DNA from: Dicaeum eximium | Taxonomy: Eukaryota; Chordata; Aves; Passeriformes; Dicaeidae | DNA length: 64,000 nt | Direction: 5' to 3' | Assembly: GCA_013396995.1 (NCBI GenBank) | Contig: VWZP01008283.1 | Span: 677,690 to 741,689, forward strand | In this document: positions 25,301 through 40,300 of the stretch, in pieces | Layout: each line of letters begins with the position of its first letter | How positions within the stretch are numbered: position 1 is the first letter of the stretch | Made by a program: the position numbers and the translations under genes | The notes under the pieces: generated by a model | What the model was told of the DNA's origin: nothing | Databases searched by the model: none | Seen by the model: only the letters and a program-made list of their open reading frames with translations

Positions 25301-28300
25301 TTTAGCCACTTACTGTGGCTTTGAGGGGAAATCTCACAGGAGTGCTTTGGAAAAAGGAATTTTCTGCTTTGAACTGAGTTGCTTGGGAGTCAGATTTCTG
25401 TGGGGAAAGCACATTAAAATATCTGTGGAGGTTTTCAAGTCCTCAGTAACTTCATTTTGGGTTTTTTCTTCCTAAGTGAAGTTAAAATAGCTCCACATAT
25501 TTGTCATGGCCCAGGGTTGTGTGCTATGGTCAGTGTTCACATGGATCTAAAGGACAATTCAATGGAATAGCTGCTTAAATTAAATGATTTTGATGCCAGG
25601 TCAGTTCTGAGCATCCTCTGAAGCTGCAGATGTTTCCTTCTTCAGTATTTTCTGAATTTCTATTTCTGGGAATTCGTGATGCAAATCCCTGTCTGTTTTC
25701 TCCCCATTTGAGTGTGTTTATGTTCAACTGCTCAAATTGGAGCAGTAATTATGTACTTTTCTGGTTTAGATGAGTGTATTATTGGCCCTGGAGGACTATT
25801 TACTTTCTTTAACTGGAGATTAATTTTTTACAGTTCAGTATTTCAGCAACACAAGCATCAACATTTTGCTGCATTAGAGAAAAAGTTTTATTTCCCATTG
25901 TCCACACAGCACAGAGTTCCTGGTCATGCACAATGCTGCTATTTCTGGATAAATACCATCTTTATTATCTCCTTTGTACATGTAAACCCCCAGTTTGGTA
26001 ATAAATTGATATAATTTTGATGCATTTTCATCAATTGAGGCAGTGAATGCTCTGTAAGAGTTCTTCAGCCAGTGATCCTATTTTTTCATCTTGCAATCAC
26101 TGGGTATTTCTTTGTAAATCTGTGTAAATTGTGGCATAAGAGGTTTGTTTAGGGATCTGTGTCATGCTGACTGAAACGTATCATTAAACAAATTTGGGAG
26201 CTGAAGGAGTTTTGCTTCAGCAGAATGCAAGATTGGAGAGTTTTCTCTGAAAGCAATTTAATAAAGAGAGATGAAGTTTGTAACTGATTTTGGATGCATT
26301 ATTCCAAATAAGTCTTTTCAGCTCCCACAACTAATAATTTCTGCCAAATTAAGACTTTTCATCTTAAGAAAGAGCAGTGCAGAGGAAATTACCCACAAGA
26401 GGAGGGAAAAATATTTATGGCAGTGACACCACAGGGTGTCTGTTCAATAGTTGGTGGTTTTTCCCCCATTTTGTAGGTAAATGGCAGGGGTATTTTAGGT
26501 CCTTGTCACCCACTGTGTGTCCTGCCAGTACCTCTGAACACCTCAGCTCCTCAATTCCGTGCTGGTGCACCCAAGCTTCTGCTGCAGCTTTAATCTTAGT
26601 TGGAAACTGTGCTGGTTTTGTTCTCCAGCTGTTTTTCAGCTCACAAAATGAGAAGTCTTAAATAAATCTCTTTCTTTCCTCAGGTGGTGCGGGATTACAA
26701 CCTCCAGCTGTTCCTGCAGGAGAACTCCGTGTTCCACAAACCTCAGCCTTTCCAGTTCCAGCCCAGTGACAGTGACACAGTAAGAGCCCTGTGAACCCCT
26801 GCAGTTACTTGGTCTTGCTCTATTTTAAAGCAGATTGTTCTAAATGGGGAAGAGAATCGCTGGTATCCCACTCTGGTTTAACCTCGTGCTGTGTTTTTGG
26901 GAAAGAAAGGGAGAGTGTCCTGCTTGCAGGAGGTGGGTGATGGTAAAAAAAGCATCAAACAGGCTCCACATCATCCACAAAAGAGCAGAATCTTTTTTTG
27001 GCTTCCAGATTGTGGCTAACAGTCCTCTGTTTCACTGCTTTCATCCTAATTCCTACTAAATTTTGTTGCCTTTTTATCCTGCTGGTGAGGTTCTCATAAT
27101 GTTCGCTAATACTGGGTTACAACTGTGCCAAATAAAGTGTCTCTACACACCTAAATTGCTCAGGGAATACTTAGAGATACATATAGAGAGTTAATAAAAA
27201 TGATGCTGTTAAAACACTGCATTCCAAAATAATATCCATAAATCTTACCTTGATTTTTGTGTTGCTTCCAAAGCAATCATTAATGCCATTAAAAGTGAGT
27301 GAATCAGAGTCTGTAAGTGCATTTCCAAACAGCACCTTGATTAAAGTGGATTCTTGATGTCCTATTGACATTAATGATGGTATTTTAAGAAACAGCTGTT
27401 TAAAATAAGTTGGGATCTTTAAAGCAAATGAACTTTTTCTGACTTGAATTCTTTAGTGAGCTGACTTGGGCAGTCCTGGCCTGCAGTTCAAGTGACTCAC
27501 ATCAAGACCTGCATGAGGGTGATTTTCCCAGTCACCCTGACATCTCTGACTGGGACATCTCCTTTGTACTTCCCTTTTAACAAACTCTCATTTTGATTTT
27601 TATTCCAGAAACAGTCAGTTATTCCCAGAAATAAATGTTTGGACAATGCTCTTGGGTGGGATTGTTGGGGTGTCTGTGCAGGGCCAGGAGTTGGACTGGA
27701 TAATGCTGATGCATCCCTTCCAACTCAGGATATTACAAATTTTAGGGTGTTCTTGATAACAGCGAGCAGATTGTTTCTGAGTCTTTGCTCTGCCTCTCTA
27801 ACCTTTGCTGCTGTGTTCTCCTTCCTGTGCACTCCCTGCATCCAGAGTTTTAATGCAGTTCAGCTGGTGGAGATTGAGCCCTCACCTGTCAGTGCTATGA
27901 GAATGACCATAGCAGAGGTACCTGGGGGTGTTTCTGGTCAGCCCTGTGTTACCCCTGTGCATGTGGGATGCTGAATTTACACTCTGGACAGGTGGCAACA
28001 GAATGTACAATCTTTATATATATATATAAAACAGAAAAGGAGAAAAAAAAATGCTTTTTTCACAATGAGACTTCAAGGAGGAAAAATCAATTTAAGGGTG
28101 TTGTTGGTGGGGGGCAGCTTCACACTTCTCCTGTGTTCTTGCACAGGGTTTGTAGTTGATATTCCAGTCTGCTGGGGCATGAATTGAAATTTCACAGCTC
28201 AAGAGCTCAAGACAGTGCTGTGTGTAATTGGCTGCTGCTCCTGTGTGAGAGGGAGAAGTGTCTGCCAGCTGCAGGCTCCGAGTGTGCCCTGGTGAAATGC

Positions 28301-31300
28301 AGCCCTGTTGCTGATGGAATTTGGCTCCTTTTCCAGGGGGCCATCCCCGTGGCCAGGAGAGCTGTGAGTCACTCCCATTAAACTCTGCAGGGTGAGAAAT
28401 GCCAGGGTTCTGTGCCCTGGCACTTGTGTGGGCTCACAGGGCCCACGTGTGCTGCCAGGGCTGCCTCACTCCTGGAGTTTTTAGGAAGGGATGAATGGAT
28501 CCTTCGTGTCTCAGTTCCTCACTCTTTTGCTTGGTTAGCCCCCTTGGGCTGCAGAGCTCCTGCATTTCCTCAGTGCACCACAGCTTTTTAATCTTAGCTG
28601 CTTAGGCTGGGACCAGTTTTCCCCAAAATAATTAAATTATGCTTCTTTATGATCCATGTAATTCTGCTCAACTAACAGGATTCTACCTGGGCAATCTCAT
28701 TTTTAATCAATAACTACAAGAGAATGAAGGCACTTGTTCAGGCTTTTGAATTGGTCAGAAATTGAGTGTTTTCTAATTGATGGAGCAACATTTAATTGCA
28801 GGAGAACAATTACCAAGCATTCTTTTGCCACTTGTTCTGTTTCTAGATGTTTTGCAGAGATTTCTCAGTTGGCTTTTACTTTCTGTGGGTTGTGCATGAT
28901 AATTTTCACACCAAGGACTGAAAGAAAAAAGTAGAGTCATAAATACATCTCATCAGAAGTTTATTATTAACCTTTTCCAAGAACAAGTTGTGGGCTCTCT
29001 TCAGGCTGATCCACTGGGACTGGGCTCAAAATTCAGAGTATTTAAGTATTGCTGGAATGGAGTTGTGGGAGCTGTAGGCAGGAGGAATGTTACAAACAAT
29101 ATGGATGTGGAGCTCTGAATGGAGAGATCTGAATTCTGCTGTAAATTCCACTTTTACATGGTCCATCCCAAACTTGTGTTTTATGAAAGAAGAGCTGTTA
29201 CCAGGATTTCTGTGCAATCCTTGGGTCAGGGGCAGCCCAGTTTGCTTTCAGAATTATCCCAGAGTGCACAGTCAGAGCCTGCAAAAGGGTCTGTTCCTAA
29301 GGAAGGAAGGAATGAAACAGTCTTCCATCAACTTCCAGGATTTTTGATCCCAAAAATCCCAGTTGCTCTAGGTAAAATGTACACTTTTGAGCGCCCACAA
29401 AAAGAAAACCACTTCAAAATGTTTTACATCAATCAGGTATTTTCCTTTATCTAAAAAAAAATTGTTTGAGTTTCAATTTAATCATTTGTTCATGTTACTA
29501 AATTACTTAGATGATTTCGTTGTCTTGGTTCATTTTGATGGACATGAATCCTTATTTTTAAAAAAGAAAAATTTCCAAAAAATCCCTAAAACAAACCAAT
29601 TACCCTTAAAGAAATGGTTTGTTTTACAAATACTGAGAAAGAAATGATTGATGAGTTCCTAGCAAGCTTTAATCCTCTCCAGAAACGAATTCCCAACATG
29701 GATTTACAGCCAGCAAAGTAGAGAATGGAAAAAGAGTCTTTTAAAATACCTTTATCCTCCCAAGGAAATCCTGTCAGCACATCTTGGCCTTCCACTGAGG
29801 CTGCTGAGATACCCCACAGATTCATCATCCCCCCTCCTCCCACGAGGAAAGGGATATTTATTAATTCCACAGAAATCCAGCGTGTGGAAAACGCTGTCCC
29901 TGTGCTCGCAGATAAGCCACGAGAACAGGGCAAAAAAGAAAGGAAATTGGCCAGCTTTTCTCTGTTTCCTGTTTGGAAAAGCTGCTTTTTCCTTCATCCC
30001 AGGGTTATCACGAGAGAAAAGGAGCCAGGTGACACCAAAGTGTCCCTGGAATGGGAGGAGAAGGGCCCTGAAAAGCTGACGTTTCATTTTGGGGTATTTT
30101 TCCTGTTTTTCGTTCACTGTTTCCTCAGAGAACATGATTGAAAGCTGTGGCCCAGCTGATTTCTCCTACAGCTTCTTGACATGAAAATAATCTTATTTTC
30201 CCCTCTTAATTTGTACAAAAACACCTCAGGAAGTCCAGTGGAAAGTTTTGCACTTTTCCCCCACGTAACTTGGCTGTTTTGTGGGTAGATTTTGAAAATA
30301 AAGATGAATTTCCCTTCACTGTCAGAAGAACATGGAATTTCTCAGCATCTTCTATGAAGGAATTTTATATCAGTTACATAAACAAGTACAAAAAGGGCCC
30401 ATATTTCTATATTTACAGTGGTCTGTACATTTAATACCAGAACAGACTGGGTTTAAGTATAACTTTCTTGAAGCTAAATCTAGAAAAAAAAACTAAATTT
30501 ATTATTTAATTTTATCAACCTTTTAGTACCAGAACAGACTGGTTTTAAGTATAATCTTTTTGAGGCTAAATATGCATTTCAAAGAAGTAATTATTTAATT
30601 TTATTCAGTATTAGGAATTCTTTTTGAGGAGAGTTACAGACATTCAGGTGAAGAAATGATCAGTGGGTGTGAGTGGTCAAAACTCTGCCTTCCTTCTTTG
30701 ACTTTTGACCCATCTTGTGCCTGTCTAAAACTGATTTTATTTAGTCCCTCACAGCCCAGTTGTGCTTAAAATAAGATCTGAGATCTGATATTTATATTTG
30801 AGGTTGATACTGAAGAAAAAAGAAAGTTTAGGGTCTACTGGGGACTTGGCTTAGGTTGAATGTGAGAATCATTTCTGATTTTCTCCTAAGTGTAATGAGC
30901 TGAAATTGGCTTTCAACCTAATGGATTTTATTTTAATTTTCACTGCCTAGTTGATTTAATTTTAGTTTCTACCATGTAATTTAAATTTAGAGAGCACACA
31001 GTTAGAATTCTTTGGGTTTTAGCAGTCAGGAAACACAGTTTAAGCAAAGCTCTGAGTATTTTCTAACAGTGAAGATCAGAGAGCAGAAGTTGCACTTGAA
31101 AGAAGTGGCCGCTTAAGAACTAGAAATTTGTTTATATTGCATTGAAAATATCCACAAAATCAATTTTTCTGGGTCAAACTTGATCTTAAAGTCCTTGGGT
31201 TTTTTGCCTTTGGTTACCTAATGAAGGCAATTTTTCCATATTTCTAGTTCTAATAGATTTTTGGAGAAATTGGCTGGAAATGCTGTGAGGGCTGAGGCAA

Positions 31301-34300
31301 ATGAGGATAATTATGAGGGTGAGAAAAGAAGTAAATTAACAAAAATACTCTGCACTCTAATTTCAAGATTAACTTCAGAGAGAACAATAAAAACCTTTCA
31401 ATATAAATAACATTCAAATTAATTTTAACAAAAGGGTTGTGCTTTTCATCTCTTGTATACAACAGAAGTTCTTAACACAGAAACATCAAGGCCTAGGAAT
31501 AACAAAGCTGTGCTGATCAGTGATATTTAATAAAAATCAATACTTTTAAGATTCTAGACTTCAAAAACAAAAACAAAAAACGTTAAACAAACAAAAACCC
31601 CCAAAAACCAAACCAAAACAATCAAACCAAAGCAAAACATCCCTGCCCAGTTGAATATTTCTTTTCTTTTTGCAGCCCCTTTATCAACCTATTAGATTTA
31701 TATAATATTGTCTAGTATTAATAATATATTATAAATTTGTCCATTTAAAAAGCAGCATGTGGTTCTATAAAGCAGCAATAATAGGTTGATTTGGATTTAG
31801 CCATATTGTAACATATATGAGGTAATAATAATAATAATACTAATAGTAGATTTAAGTCCTTTTCTGTTATTCTGAGGGGAAAAAAATCCCCTTTATCAAA
31901 AAAAAAATCTTAAAGATCAGGAGCGTCCAGTTTGAAATGTTGGAAATTGACTTAAATATGAGTCAGCCCCAGTTCACTCTTGGCTAAATTAAAATTAAAT
32001 TAGTTCAGCAGTAAGAGACTAAAAGGAGCCCCAAAGTTGGCTCATGATTTTCTCAGAACTGCTGAGTTTAGCAGTGAATTGTGTGAAAAATGTCATGTGT
32101 GTTCCTTCCTCCTCCCCAGAGTGCTGCTCTGCAGAATTGGCATGGAAACTTCTTGTTTTCACCTCTTTTTAAAAGAAATGCCTGCTTTTTAGCTGTGTTT
32201 TGTGTCGGTGCTTTGCATGCAGTAAATGTTCCCTGCTTTTTGCCTTGCTAGAAATGAACTTTTTTAGGCTTCAACCACAAAAATAAGGAACTTTGAGGCT
32301 CCAGAGCCAGTGTTTTTTTGCTTTCAAGACAGCTCTGTGCCATCTGCATCCAGATATAACTGGATAAATAAGAATACAGGCTGAGTTTGGGCCTGCTGGG
32401 AGGCAAATCCTGCACCTGCACCAACATTTCAGACCAAAATGGAGAAGTGACATTTGTCTGCAGCCTGGATGCTTCTGTTAATTTAAGAAACAGCATTGCT
32501 GCCCCTAAGCTTTTTAGCTGCTTGGAGCCATCCAGAACTTTCTGTTGGTTTGCTGGTGGAATTTTTAGCACTAAACACTGTTTTTGTTGTAATCCAAGCC
32601 CTGAGAGAACAGCAGAGTGTCCATCTATGTTTAGCTCAGGTTTTTTGGCTCTCCCTTCGTTCCTTGGCCATGGAGAGTGGGTTTGGTTTCCCTCTCTTTA
32701 TGGAAGAGGTTAAATTGAGGCATTGGAGATGTCTTGGCACCACCAGGTTCCAGTGCTGAAAGCACTTGAGTTCATGGAGTAAATCAGGTCAGGATCAGAC
32801 CCTTCAGTTCTCCACTTTCTTCCCTGCAGTTTGGACTTCAATGTCCACAGCAGATAAATCTGGTTTAGGATAAATTCTTTCTTCTCACCCATTTTAATGG
32901 CAGCTGAGTTTTCATTTTCTTGATGTTCCTGTCCAGTCTGTCTTTCCCTGAGGGTACAGAATTAAGGATTTTCATTGCCACATTTTAATTTTGTTTTATT
33001 TTTAGACCTTTAAGTATCGGTGAGGTCTGCCTGGGTGCAATAGTGCTTCATAAATAACTAATAATAGTCTGATCCTACAAAAATTCCTTTATTTTTTAGT
33101 AGGCCTTAAAGAGTAGCCACAAAGTCCACATTCATTTTTCTGGTCTCAAGTGCTTTTGGTAAGTAGACAAAACCCAAAATCACACTTGGGGTAATGGAGA
33201 AGATTATCAAGTGACTGAAAAGTCTGGATTCTTTCCATATGAAAATGAGCTGCTGAGTAGGAGCAAGAGCAGTGGGAACACTGAGAATATGTTATGGGCT
33301 GTTTTCACTCTCAGATGTTTCATAGGGAAGAGGGAATGTCACAGATTGCTCAGGTGGAAGAAGCTGTATGATGAACTGGGGATAAACTCAGGTGAAATGT
33401 TATCTTGAGGATTGGATGTGCCTAAATAAATCCATGTGTTGTCTTCTTCAAGTTTACAATGGAGTGGCTTAACAGAGGTAATTAAAGAAGTCAATACTGA
33501 AGGAGTATGGTTCTCTAAATCCACCTCAATAAAAGCCAATTTACTAATTAAATTGAGGGGATGGGTGAAGAGATCCTCACCTGAAGCTTCATCTTCCTAC
33601 CTGATCATCCCAGCGCTCGCCCCGTACCTCTCCTCTTCCTCTTCTGGGCTGCTCCAGTCCTGCTCTGACAGTTCCCTGTGCTTGGGAAATAACACTGGCT
33701 GGGCATTTCAGACACACAGAATGAAGGGCAGGTTCAGTTTAGGCAAGGAACTTCACTGAATAAGTCACGAGCTCAACCAATTTTGCCTCTTTTTCAGTTA
33801 TATCTCCTGATGGGCTGTCAACCAAAGTTAGTTTTTTTTTTTTTTTGTCTCTTCCATGAGGACAGTGTAATCTAAAGGCCAGAAAAATCTTGTTTTCAGA
33901 ATGCCTTCAGTTTGCCTCCTGGTGTCTCTTGGTTTTACCCCAGTCTGTGCCAGATGCTGGTGTAGATGATTAAACTGTCATCCTTGACACAAATCATTCC
34001 ACTTTTCCTGCTAAAATTCCTGATAACTGCATCTCTTCTTCTGCAACAGCTGGAGGCTTCCCAGCTACCCTGAAAATAATTCCATGCCTTTCTGTTCTCT
34101 TACCCTTTCCTAATGGCTAACCTTGGATTTCTCCTGCCTAAACAACCTTTTCATCCTTCTGGGCTTTTTCTCTAGTTTCACATTCCACCTGATGAAGAAA
34201 AATGGTGTCATTTGAACCATACAGAGTGAGAGATTTGTGACACAGGCATTTCTTTCACACTTCAACAGCTCTGTGCGTATTCTACCTTCTTGAGTCATAG

Positions 34301-37300
34301 TTTATAAGGGATTTTTTTTGGTTGATCTCAAAGGCCGGGCAGGATTATGTCAGGACTTGGGATAAAAAGGAGTGCAGGGGGGTTGTGGATTGCAGTGACT
34401 GTATCAGGAAAAGAAAAGTCATAGGGACTGGTTGAGGTTGGAAGGGCTCTCTGGAGGTTGTCTGGTCCAGAGCTGGTTGTCCAGGACTGTATCCAGGTGG
34501 CTTTTGGATATCTTCAAAGATGGAACCCATCCCAAATGATTCTGTGACTGTTACAAATGGGAATGATGGAAAGATTGGGAATGATTTCAGTAATTCCGTG
34601 CTGGGAAATGTTCCTGTTCCGTTCAGCCTGTAGACAGCAGAGAGCTATTTCATCTTGCTTTAGTTGGAACTTCTTGAGGGGGGCAGTTTTACTTTTTGTC
34701 ATTGACACAACAAAAGCAGGAGTAAGATGGAACAATATCAAAACTGTGATTGGAAGTTTCAGTCTCTGTTTTGCAGACACAAACATTTTTGGACAGAAAC
34801 TGCTGTGCTGTACTGAAATATTTGATGGCTTCGTTGTTTGATCACAGTTTACAAAGAATGAGCCCCTTGGTCAGACTAAACCCTTCATCTTTAGGAAGGA
34901 ATTGTTCCCCATGAGGGTGGGCAGGCCCTGGCACAGGTTGCCCAAGGAAACTGGCTGCTCCATCCCTGGAAGTGTCCAAGGCCAGATTGGACAGGGCTTG
35001 GAGCATCTTGGGACAGTGGAAGGTGTCCATGGCTTTTAAAGGATGTGCTTTTAAAGTCCCTTCAATCCCAAACCATTCCATGATTCCTGAATGATCATTG
35101 CTTCCTGTAATGCCTGTTTACTTTGGGAATTGAACTTTTGGCATTTGGAGTTGCCTTCCCACAACCTGGGACCATCCCAAAGTTCACCAGGAACTTCTTG
35201 TCCTGCCTTCCTTGTTTCATAAGAAACAAGACCCCAGGCTGATAAATGTAACACAAAGTTAACCCTGTGGGTAAACACAGAGGCAGCCTGGGCTCTGGGC
35301 CACCATAACTCATGCCTTGTTCCCTGTTGCAGAGCCGACAGCTGGAATCAGAGACGGGAACGACCGAGGAGCACAGCCTGAACAAGGAGGCGCGGAAATG
35401 GGCGACGCGGGTGGCGCGTGAGCACAAGAACATCGTGCACAGCCAGCGGGTAGGCCTGGGAAAAGCAACATTCCTTGGGACAGGAGCTGCTGTCCCAAGC
35501 ACCAGGGGGGTTACCTGGGCCTGCCTTCACCTGGGTGTCAAAAGTCAGTTCCACGCCAGGAAAATCCATGAGGAATTTGCTGTTAAATCTAATGCGACAA
35601 CGTGAAATCAGATGCGAATTGATAAATTTATTTCTGTGTCTGCGGCTCAGCTCTGCAGAGCCAAGGGCTGTGTTTGGACATCAGGCAGCTGGATTTTGGA
35701 ATGTGTTGAAGGTGTCTTTTAGGAGGGAGAATAAAGACAAAAGTTCCTTGCTCTTCCCCCAAAAAAATCCAGCCATGAAGGAGTCTGCTGTGCTTTCACC
35801 ACACCCTGCCCAGTTTCCTAGTCATCCATACAATTCCAAACCCTGAGCACAGCATCAGCTGGAGAAAAACAACATCCAGAATGCTCTGACATATCTGGGA
35901 AGGCTCCAGGGAGACCACTGAGCCCCTTCTAGTGCTTAAAGGGACTCCAAGACATCTGGAGAGGGACTTGGGACAAGGGATGGAGGGACAGCATGCAGGG
36001 AATGGCCAGAGGGCAGGGGTAGAATCATCACCTTTTATTTCCTGGGATGGACCTTTGTCAACCCCAGCACCCAAACAGTAACTTCCCTGATTGTCACAAA
36101 TATTTCTTTGGCATTTACTGCACGTGTGGTGTGTTTCCTTGTTGCTGGCAGACCCTGGAAGAGCTGGAATGCCACGGGCCCGTGATGTCCGAGCAAACCC
36201 GGGCGGAGCTGGAGCAGAAAATTGATGAAGCCAGGGAGAGCATCCGCAAGGCTGAGGTAAAAAGGAAATTCTTTGGGCATTTTCATTTCCTTCCCACAGG
36301 TAGATCTTTGTCACAGCTGTTCCATTTGGTTGGTGGAAATGTGTAGTTTTAGCATCCAAACCCAGGGAATTTAAAGATCTTTTTTTTTTCTTCATTTGGT
36401 ATTTGTCTAATCACTGAATAAACTTCATGAAACTCCAGATCAGAAGAGTGATACTAAAAAACACCTCCTGATGAAGAGTGAGTCCTCTTGCTGCATTTTT
36501 CACTGTCAAAGGTCAAGAATCTCTATATTTAGGGGCTTTATCTGAGACAATCTCATTGTTTTTACTAATTTCCTTATGCTTGAAGGAATTAATACCAGAA
36601 GGTGGTGATTTTATCTCTGTCTTCATGTTTTTAGGTTCTAGAAGCAACTGCCACGTGCTGTTGTAGTGGGTTTTGATACACAAACGAAATCTGACTGTTG
36701 ATGGGAAAACATTGGAAACAATCCTTGTATCTCTAATTTTACTGTGAGGTGCTTTTAAAGGGGTTACAGAGGTTTTTGAGACCTGTTGTGGGTTATTGAG
36801 GGATTTTGAACTTCTTATTTGGCTGCCAGTGCTGGGTTGGTAGAAGTGAACTGTTTTCATGGCCACTGACTGAAAAACCCCATTGCAGGCAGCAGGATCT
36901 GATCTGCTGGGTTTTGGATGAGTGGGTTGCTTAATTAAAACTGTAGAAGAAACCTAATTGTTTCAGTGAAGTGCTTCTCATACCTCAGAGTACCTGATGT
37001 AATTAGGAATGTGATTTACAGGTGAAGGGGTTAGAAAATACACAGCAAAATTGTTCCTCCTCCTGGCATGAGAATTACCAGGCTCCCTTTCTAAAGCAAA
37101 TGCAGGATACGTTTTTTAAAAACCTAATTCTTACAGAAAGTAGTTTAAAAACCTGTTTTGAGTAAATGATTTCCAACAGACCATATTCCAAAATACTTGT
37201 GTATATACATACATAGCTAATGATTAAATCTGCAAGGATGAAAGATAAAAGCAGCAGCAAGAAATAAAATCAGGGTAAGAAGTTGCCAAAGAGAAAGTTT

Positions 37301-40300
37301 TTGCAGCAAAATATTATAAAAGGTACTAATTAAATCAGTCTGGAACTTATGTGACTTAGGAGAGGGGGAAAGTGCCAAGAAGTGGAAGTTTTATATATTA
37401 TTATCTCCAGGAATGTTTTAGCTAATACATACAAATAGTGTATTTTCCTGGTTTTCCAGTGTGTTGGAGTTAAACCATCCCTTATCTTTCTAGCATTTAA
37501 CACGTGCCCTGTTTTACAAGGGAATCTGGTGCCAGTGCCATTGAGGGATTTTTTGCCAACTTCTTTCTCTTCTGCTGTATATTTCAAAGACATGAAGTTA
37601 TCCCTGAGCTTTTGGAATGGTGTGGAAACCTCTTTATGGGACTTTTCTGTATTGCCACCAAAGCTGTTTATAGTGTAGCGTTGTTTATTTTTATTTTTTT
37701 TTCAGATAAGCCGATAAGTGAATTTTGGGAGATTTTATTCCCACTTGGGAATGGCTTTTACTTTTAGCCCTGTTGGTCCCCACCCCTCCGAGTTCAAGAC
37801 CACAAATTAGACAAGAGATTTTTGCACACTTAAAGTCCTGGAGAACAACCTGAGCTTTGAGCTAAACCTGTTCTTTGGGAATGCAAGTATAATTCCTTCC
37901 AGTGTGTGAAAACCAAACATTCCTGCATATTTAAGTGCAGCTGATTGAGTTGAATTACTGGGGGTTGGGTTGGGGAGTGGTATTTGTGCAAAAAGTTATT
38001 CAGGCTGTAGGGAGGCTGTGGAGTTTGTTCTGGTATCACATCTGAAGGTGTGTGAGGATGACACAGAGATTTGATTTTTATTTTGTTTCTCTCTTGAAAT
38101 GCTTGTTACTTTTATGGAAATTTTTATGCCTATTGTATCCCATTTTGGTTTCTTGCCTCATTCATTTTCCTTTGCAAATCCACTCTTTCCCTTCTTTTCT
38201 GTCCTCATCATTCCTGAAGGAGAAGACAACTTTACAGACATGGTGGGATTAACTTTTTCTGGTTTGGTTAGAGAGGACTTTATTGGGAAAGTTTTGGGGT
38301 TTTTTTCCAGGGTGTATTGGGCATAGAAGGGCTCATCTCACTGCCCTCTTCCTTGGAGACCCTGAATCCAGGGAAATCTAAGCCCTGGGGGGAACTGAGG
38401 AGCTGTTCCATATGGATAACTGGATTTAACAAGTCCAGGGATGTGGAAACAGGTGTAATTTGAAAGTACAGCAAAGGAATTGAGTAAAAATGTGCTCAGT
38501 ACCAGGAAATATTGGAGAATCCAAATTTTTTTTGTCTTCTGCAAGATGAATATAAAGCCTCAGATTGGCACATTGCCAGCTCAGTGGGTTATTTCTGATC
38601 TTTTTTCTCCCTGGGATAACAGCTATTTTTCCTTGTGATGTTTTCAGGGAGCACACTCCTTGATTAGAGTTGGGGGAAAATTAGGAAAATTAGGAATTCC
38701 AGCAGAGTGTTGCTGTGCAGGTGATACAGGGCATAGGTGACTGTAACTGATAACCACAACACACATTTTTGTGTTAAAATTGGAAAATGTGGGGTTTGTT
38801 AAAGGAGGTTTTATTTGTTTGTTTGTTTGATTGCTTCTTTTAAAAGGACATGCTAAAATAATGTTAGATAGTGATAATACCTCTGGCACTGGGAAAGAAG
38901 TAAAATTGACTGTAGTTAATGACACACTGTGGAGTTTATATCCACAGGGATCCCATCCTTGTCCCAGCATCACTGAACCACTTTGATGAAGACAAGCCCT
39001 GAGAGCACAAGGTGCTCCTTCAAATTGAAAGTGGCACAATTCAGGCATCAGCTGTAAAGGAGATCAATTAAAAATTTGGAAATTGATATTGAAAAGTGAT
39101 TATTTGTGAAAATAAACCCTTCTTGGAGCTCCTCTGTACTCACTCACCCAATTCAGGTAATTGAAGTAGAACTTCTGTGTTTTAAGCTTTGATTTCTGTA
39201 ACAGCAGGAAGGAAGGAAGGAATTGAACTTTCCATTTTCCCACTGTCTGAATCCTTTATCATTTAATGACTGGAGACAGAAATTTACTGGGAGCAGAGCC
39301 TGGCCCCCCAGCTGTCCTCTCCTGGCAGGAGTTGTGCAGAGCCACAAGGGCCCCCTGAGCCTCCTTTGCTCCAGGCTCAGCCCCTTCCCAGCTCCCTCAG
39401 GAATTCTCCAGCCCCTTCCCAGCTCTGTTCTCTGCCCTGGACATTCCAGCCTCTCCATGTCCTTCTTGTCCTGAAGATCCTGAAACTGCCCCCAGGACTG
39501 GAGGTGCCTCAGCAGTGCCAGCACAGGAGATTTCTTCTTCTCGTCTCCTTTTTCCTCTCTTGAGTAAAGACTCCAGCGTGGCTCTCCCCAGGCAGTTCCA
39601 CTGTCCCAGGGCTGACACGATTCTTCTCCAGGGTGGTGGGAGGTTTCCCCTTTGCTCTCAGGTCTTTGGGCCTCCACAGCAATTAATCCTATTCCCACTT
39701 AATTATAGGGGGATGCATTTTGTCTCCTCATCAGGATACCTACAGCTCTCCAGAGGGTGTTTGTGCCAGATTAGATCTGGTTAAGGCTCATTGCGGTGCT
39801 GTTTACTCGGTTTGATCAGCTCAGAGGTGTAGGGCCATTTTTAATTGTACATGGGGGGCTGATTTCTCCCTCTCCTTGTATTTGGCTGTGGATATTTATT
39901 GCTGTGTTGTGTCACAGTGGGAACAAAGCAAATTCCATATGCTTCAGGAAAAGAAATGAAACGGAGTCGCAGAATCACAGCATGGTTTGGGTGGGAAGGG
40001 ACTTTCAGGATCATTTAGTCCCAACCCCTGCCATGGTCAGGGACACCTTCCACTAGACCAGGTTGCTCCAAGCCCTGTCCAGCCTGGCCTGGAGCACTTC
40101 CAGGGAATAAGGCTCCTAAGCCAAAGAAAAGGTGAATTTATAAAATGCCACTCGCTGCCATCTCTGGTTGAGCTCAGGAAGCAGAGGCTGGGAGAGCAGT
40201 GCAGGGAGCCAGGTGCCTTCCCTGCAGGAGATGTGTAGGAGTTGTTGGTCTTTCCAGGTCAGCAGATTGGGGACTGGCCTGGAAAAACCCCAGTGACATC

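Larger units (their letters stand above)
26780..35332 (+). other. FCHSD2: FCHSD2 intron 5 (about 8.55 kb)
   Basis: Intron bounded by GTAAGA and TTGCAG. It contains CR1-type fragments at 27632, 34427 and 34893, a (TA)n run at 28015-28029, a diverged tandem duplication at 30431-30610, an A/C-rich tract at 31561-31639, a (TAA)n run at 31823-31838 and a run of 15 T at 33832-33846. Apart from these, 27740-30430 and 31840-34425 show nothing gene-like. Confidence 0.9.

Noticed and set aside
31561..31639. A/C-rich tract considered as the tail of a processed pseudogene
   Set aside because: No retrocopy body lies upstream and no target-site duplication is visible.
35796..36395. 199-residue minus-strand open frame across intron 6 and exon 7
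   Set aside because: It is the antisense of a genuine FCHSD2 exon plus a CR1 piece.
39288..39698. 181-residue minus-strand frame in intron 7
   Set aside because: Much of it lies in a CR1 internal fragment, and the rest has no similarity I recognise.
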